Positions 7,350 to 8,863 of a DNA stretch of 8,863 bases are shown piece by piece; the first letter of the stretch is position 1; the number at the start of each line of letters is the position of its first letter. The translations under genes were made by a program, and so were the position numbers. The notes under the pieces are model-generated. The model saw only the letters and a list, made by a program, of their open reading frames with translations. It was not told the origin of the DNA and did not search any database. Source of the stretch: an uncultured Bacilli bacterium (GTDB lineage Bacteria > Bacillota_I > Bacilli_A > RF39 > UBA660); NCBI GenBank assembly GCA_947627835.1, contig CANQXM010000048.1, forward strand, positions 1 to 8,863, given 5' to 3'.

Positions 7350-7713
7350 GGGGCAGTATAAGGTTTCGACAGCAATTACTAGATAAGACGGCAAGTAGTA
7401 GGCATACTATAAATGCATCTTAAAATTTAAATGACGAAAGTTATTCTTTCGCTTCTCCTGCTTTAGTAGCAGCCTAGTTTAAGGTCGTAGAAGCACTCTT
7501 TATTACTTTCTCTTATAGGGTAATAATAGGGTTCATAAATATAAGATATACTCAGTTATTTGTTTAAGGTAACTGAAAGAATACAAATTAAACTGGTAGT
7601 TTGGTTAAGTGTGTGAAAGCCTGAAAAACTATGAGATCTAATTTTCACTAAACTTGTAGATGTTTTATAATAGGATTGTTTGGACAGGAGTTCGATTCTC
7701 CTCTGCTCCACCA
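7350..7713 (+). ncRNA. ssrA: Transfer-messenger RNA (tmRNA, SsrA), one-piece, CCA encoded
   Basis: tmRNA, working with SmpB, frees ribosomes stalled on broken messages and adds a degradation tag. The 5' end GGGGCAG pairs with CTGCTCC (7703-7709) as the acceptor stem with one G-U, followed by discriminator A and an encoded CCA (7711-7713). The T arm is AGGAG/CTCCT around TTCGATT (7686-7702). The 5' GGTTTCGAC (7362-7370) matches the tmRNA D-arm analogue. Part of helix 2 is ATAAGAC (7383-7389) with GTTTTAT (7662-7668). PK1 can form from TAGTA/TACTA (7396-7400, 7405-7409) plus GCA/TGC (7402-7404, 7414-7416). PK2 has TTATTAC/GTAATAA (7500-7506, 7520-7526). PK3 has TCAGTTA/TAACTGA (7552-7558, 7570-7576) plus TTTGT/ACAAA. 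PK4 includes TAGTTT/AAACTA (7597-7602, 7626-7631). The 364-nt length is typical. Confidence 0.97.
7433..7477 (+). CDS. ssrA: tmRNA tag-peptide reading frame (DESYSFASPALVAA)
   Basis: The frame is fixed by the C-terminal ALVAA followed by TAG (7475-7477), matching the hydrophobic -AA end that ClpXP-type proteases recognise. An in-frame TAA at 7421-7423 limits the tag to at most 17 codons. GAC at 7433 is chosen as the resume codon because it has U at -5 and A at -4, the upstream bases known to matter in E. coli tmRNA (U85, A86). The alternatives AAT (7430), TTA (7427) and AAT (7424) lack that pair. The resume codon is therefore inferred, not proven. With the tRNA-borne alanine the appended tag would be A plus these 14 residues. 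Confidence 0.75.
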   Translation, partial: DESYSFASPALVAA

Positions 7714-7723
7714 GATTGATACC

Positions 7724-7750
7724 AAACTCGGACTTTTATAGTTCAGTTTT
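7724..7750 (+). terminator. Probable terminator of ssrA
   Basis: AAACT-C-GGAC pairs with GTTC-AGTTT: 9 bp with one G-U and a single bulged C around a 7-base loop (7734-7740), ending in TTTT. It starts 10 bases after the tmRNA CCA end. The T run is short, so termination may be partial. Confidence 0.5.
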
Positions 7751-7783
7751 AATATGTTTGAAAATATTTTTAAATTGATATAT

Positions 7784-7813
7784 TTGTCAATTTATAAAAC
7801 ACACTTGCATAAT
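7784..7813 (+). promoter_or_regulatory. Candidate promoter of the MazG-like gene
   Basis: TTGTCA (7784-7789, 5 of 6), an 18-base spacer and CATAAT (7808-7813, 5 of 6) would start transcription near 7820, giving a leader of about 34 bases. Other AT-rich hexamers nearby have worse spacing. The -10 box overlaps the left arm of an inverted repeat. Confidence 0.5.
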
Positions 7814-7833
7814 GGCAAAACCATTATTTTTAT
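7809..7833 (+). repeat. Perfect 7-bp inverted repeat followed by T run
   Basis: ATAATGG (7809-7815) and CCATTAT (7821-7827) flank CAAAA, followed by TTTTATT. It could be a weak second terminator for ssrA or, because it overlaps the candidate -10 box of the next gene, an operator. The sequence alone does not decide. Confidence 0.5.
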
Positions 7834-7836
7834 TGT

Positions 7837-7844
7837 AAGGAGGT
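7837..7844 (+). promoter_or_regulatory. Ribosome binding site of the MazG-like gene
   Basis: AAGGAGGT is a full-consensus Shine-Dalgarno sequence 9 bases before the ATG at 7854, and it settles that start. Confidence 0.9.
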
Positions 7845-7853
7845 AAAAGCATA

Positions 7854-8174
7854 ATGGAAAAAACAATTTCACAAATGCAAAAAGATGTTGATAATTGGGC
7901 ACAGCAATTTGAAAAACCCTACTTTAGTCCACTTTCAATGGTTGCTACTATGACTGAGGAATGTGGAGAAGTAGCTAGGGTAATGAATTATTTATATGGA
8001 GATAAAAAGAAAAAAGATGGAGAAACTTTGAAAGATTTAGAAGATGAACTTGCAGATTTGTTATTTACAATTATTTGTATTGCAAATGATCAAAATATCT
8101 CTTTATCAGAAGCACACGAACGAAAATTAGAAAAACTTTATAATAGGGATAATAATCGCTATAAGAGAAAATAA
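7854..8174 (+). CDS. MazG-like nucleotide pyrophosphohydrolase (YpjD type)
   Basis: Members of this all-alpha family hydrolyse (d)NTPs to the monophosphate and pyrophosphate with Mg2+, and act in nucleotide-pool cleaning. The 106-residue length is that of a single MazG domain. The metal-binding pattern is visible: E35-E36 and E39 in TEECGEVAR (34-42), then E64 and D67 in DELADLL (63-69), matching the E-x-x-E plus E-x-x-D arrangement. The N-terminal FSPLSM and the C-terminal SEAHERKLEKLYNRDN segment resemble Bacillus YpjD as I remember it. YpjD belongs to the short dimeric or tetrameric MazG-like proteins, not the two-domain E. coli MazG. It has its own strong ribosome site and a probable promoter. 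It is not adjacent to mazEF, so no toxin link is implied by its name. The family is clear; the exact substrate is not. Confidence 0.92.
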   Translation: MEKTISQMQKDVDNWAQQFEKPYFSPLSMVATMTEECGEVARVMNYLYGDKKKKDGETLKDLEDELADLLFTIICIANDQNISLSEAHERKLEKLYNRDNNRYKRK

Positions 8175-8182
8175 TAGTTGTC

Positions 8183-8247
8183 GTACTTCTTCCTTTAGGG
8201 CACCAATGTAGTATTAAACAAACTTTCTGTTTGTTCATTGATATTTT
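8183..8247 (+). promoter_or_regulatory. Structured RNA segment with a possible antiterminator
   Basis: This gap after the MazG-like gene holds a hairpin, AACAAAC/GTTTGTT (8217-8223, 8229-8235), stacked on CAATG/CATTG (8204-8208, 8236-8240) with an 8-base bulge between them. CTTCTTCC (8186-8193) can pair over 8 bp, two of them G-U, with GGGAGAGG (8248-8255), the left arm of the following terminator plus one base. AGTATTAA (8210-8217) is fully complementary to TTAATACT (8256-8263) in the terminator loop and right arm. Formation of either pairing would oppose the terminator. No known riboswitch or T-box signature is seen. Confidence 0.4.
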
Positions 8248-8273
8248 GGGAGAGGTTAATACTCTTCCTTTTT
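8248..8273 (+). terminator. Rho-independent terminator after the MazG-like gene
   Basis: GGGAGAG (8248-8254) pairs with CTCTTCC (8262-8268), 7 bp with one G-U, around a 7-base loop GTTAATA, followed by TTTTT. On the opposite strand no U run follows the hairpin, so it acts on plus-strand transcripts only. It isolates the MazG-like gene from the toxin-antitoxin operon. Confidence 0.85.
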
Positions 8274-8316
8274 GATACATTTTTATTTAATTACTGCATA
8301 TAATAATATTAGATAC

Positions 8317-8341
8317 TTGACGTACGTAAAAAAGTACGTTA
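8317..8341 (+). promoter_or_regulatory. Probable YefM-YoeB operator (two GTAC-centred palindromes)
   Basis: Palindrome one is centred on GTAC at 8322-8325: ACGTACGT is perfect, extending to 8317-8330 with one mismatched pair. Palindrome two is centred on GTAC at 8334-8337 and is shorter. The centres are 12 bp apart and both lie between or over the -35 and -10 boxes, so a bound repressor would block polymerase. The E. coli yefM-yoeB operator likewise has a long and a short palindrome with TGTACA cores about one helical turn apart. Confidence 0.65.
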
Positions 8342-8345
8342 TAAT
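8317..8345 (+). promoter_or_regulatory. Promoter of the toxin-antitoxin operon
   Basis: TTGACG (8317-8322), a 17-base spacer and a perfect TATAAT (8340-8345). Transcription should start near 8352, which leaves only a very short leader before the antitoxin ATG at 8365. Confidence 0.88.
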
Positions 8346-8351
8346 GTAAAT

Positions 8352-8358
8352 GAGGTGA
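8352..8358 (+). promoter_or_regulatory. Ribosome binding site of the antitoxin gene
   Basis: GAGGTGA ends 6 bases before the ATG at 8365. This spacing favours ATG 8365; an in-frame TTG at 8359 would sit directly against the site and is rejected as the start. Confidence 0.8.
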
Positions 8359-8364
8359 TTGATA

Positions 8365-8622
8365 ATGAGTACAATAAATATAACTAATGCTAGAGCAAGC
8401 TTATACCAATTGGTATCAGATGTTAATGTAGGTTTTAATCCTATTACTATTGTAAATAATAAGGGAAAAAATGCTGTATTAATATCTGAAGATGAATGGA
8501 AAAATATTGAAGAAACATTATTTTTATCAAGCATTCCAGGTTATGTAGATAATATTAACAATATAAGAAAAAATGAAAATTGGGAATCAGCAAAAAAATA
8601 TGAAAAGGATGAAGAATGGTAA
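8365..8622 (+). CDS. yefM: YefM/Phd-family antitoxin
   Basis: The antitoxin binds and neutralises the YoeB-type toxin encoded next to it and, alone or in complex, represses the operon. From ATG 8365 it has 85 residues, the family length. The N-terminal part fits the YefM/Phd fold: MSTINITNAR (1-10), a helix, PITIVNNKGKNAVLIS (25-40), EDEW in place of the usual EEY (41-44), then IEETLFLSSIP (47-57), matching the LEETAYLL segment of YefM. The C-terminal tail (about 58-85) is charged and probably disordered, ending in KDEEW; this is the usual toxin-wrapping region and explains its sensitivity to proteases. It is the first gene of the operon, and its last bases overlap the toxin start by 7. It reads from a strong promoter with a palindromic operator. 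Confidence 0.92.
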   Translation: MSTINITNARASLYQLVSDVNVGFNPITIVNNKGKNAVLISEDEWKNIEETLFLSSIPGYVDNINNIRKNENWESAKKYEKDEEW

Positions 8623-8863
8623 ATATATATACAATTAAGTTTTCTAAACAGGCAGAAAAAGATAAATTAAAACTAAAAAATTCTAATCTTGATAAAAATT
8701 GTAAAAATATATTAAATCTAATGATGGAAAATCCTTTTTGTTATCCACCATCATATGAAAAATTAACTGGCGAATTATCAGGACTTTATTCTAGAAGAAT
8801 TAATAGACAACATCGAATTGTTTATGAAGTAGATGAAGAAAAAAAAGAAATTCATATTATTAG
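8616..8863 (+). CDS. yoeB: YoeB/Txe-family ribosome-dependent mRNA endonuclease toxin, 3'-truncated by window edge
   Basis: YoeB toxins bind the ribosomal A site and cut the mRNA there, stopping translation. The frame starts at ATG 8616 inside the antitoxin gene, a 7-base overlap typical of translational coupling, with AAAAGGA (8603-8609) as ribosome site. It is open to the window end with 82 codons; the family has about 84-90, so only a few residues are missing. Motifs seen are NPFCYPPSYEKL (39-50), LTGELSGLYSRRI (50-62) and QHRIVYEV (65-72), matching the PLKHNLSGFWSRRI and EEHRLVY segments of E. coli YoeB. Glu48 and Arg67 align with the catalytic Glu46 and Arg65. The C-terminal His-Tyr pair (83-84 in E. 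coli) falls beyond base 8863, so whether the active site is complete cannot be judged here. Confidence 0.93.
   Translation, partial: MVNIYTIKFSKQAEKDKLKLKNSNLDKNCKNILNLMMENPFCYPPSYEKLTGELSGLYSRRINRQHRIVYEVDEEKKEIHII

Noticed and set aside
8139..8144. TATAAT inside the end of the MazG-like gene as promoter of a small RNA
   Set aside because: No acceptable -35 box at 16-18 bases upstream; such hexamers are frequent by chance at this base composition.
8359..8361. TTG at 8359 as antitoxin start
   Set aside because: It abuts the ribosome binding site with no spacing; ATG 8365 has normal spacing and matches family N-termini.
8071..8534. Minus-strand open frames opposite the MazG-like and antitoxin genes
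   Set aside because: They are antisense shadows of recognised genes and the first would span the terminator.
1..8863. Mollicute genetic code (TGA as Trp)
   Set aside because: Trp codons in the genes are TGG and no frame needs TGA read-through.

Overview
The window is a stretch of low-GC (roughly 30%) bacterial chromosome. It most likely comes from a Bacilli or Erysipelotrichia-like Firmicute, or a Mollicutes-related gut lineage. Supporting this are the A/T-rich codons, purine-rich Shine-Dalgarno sites, near-consensus sigma-A promoters with 17-bp spacers, a Firmicute-style one-piece tmRNA and a MazG-like protein resembling the small Bacillus YpjD type. Tryptophan is encoded by TGG and no gene contains an internal TGA, so nothing suggests the Mycoplasma code.

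Layout. Bases 2-1630 (+) are the 3' two-thirds of pheT, the phenylalanyl-tRNA synthetase beta chain, cut by the window edge. A bidirectional terminator (1642-1668) separates it from a convergent gene at 1676-3565 (-). That gene encodes a 629-residue single-pass membrane protein with a pilin-like juxtamembrane domain and twelve two-cysteine modules, many starting C-P-S-G-Y. A 162-bp divergent promoter region follows. Next comes a 1189-residue, probably cytoplasmic, all-helical protein (3728-7297, +) built around about ten degenerate repeats of 66-89 residues. I recognise no known family for it. Its terminator is followed immediately by ssrA (tmRNA, 7350-7713, +), whose inferred tag is DESYSFASPALVAA.

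The right-hand part is smaller and more accessory in character. It holds a MazG-like nucleotide pyrophosphohydrolase (7854-8174, +), a structured intergenic segment with a strong terminator and a possible competing antiterminator pairing (8183-8273), and a YefM/YoeB-type toxin-antitoxin operon. The antitoxin lies at 8365-8622; the toxin starts at 8616 and runs off the window end. The operon has a near-perfect promoter whose spacer carries two GTAC-centred palindromes 12 bp apart, the geometry expected of a YefM-YoeB autoregulatory operator.

How the genes relate. pheT and ssrA are translation housekeeping genes. The YoeB-type toxin should act on translating ribosomes, and tmRNA rescues ribosomes stalled on cut messages, so the two are functionally linked even though they are separate transcription units here. 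The divergent 629- and 1189-residue genes are the least explained part of the window: one is predicted to be surface-exposed and disulfide-rich, the other intracellular and repeat-built.
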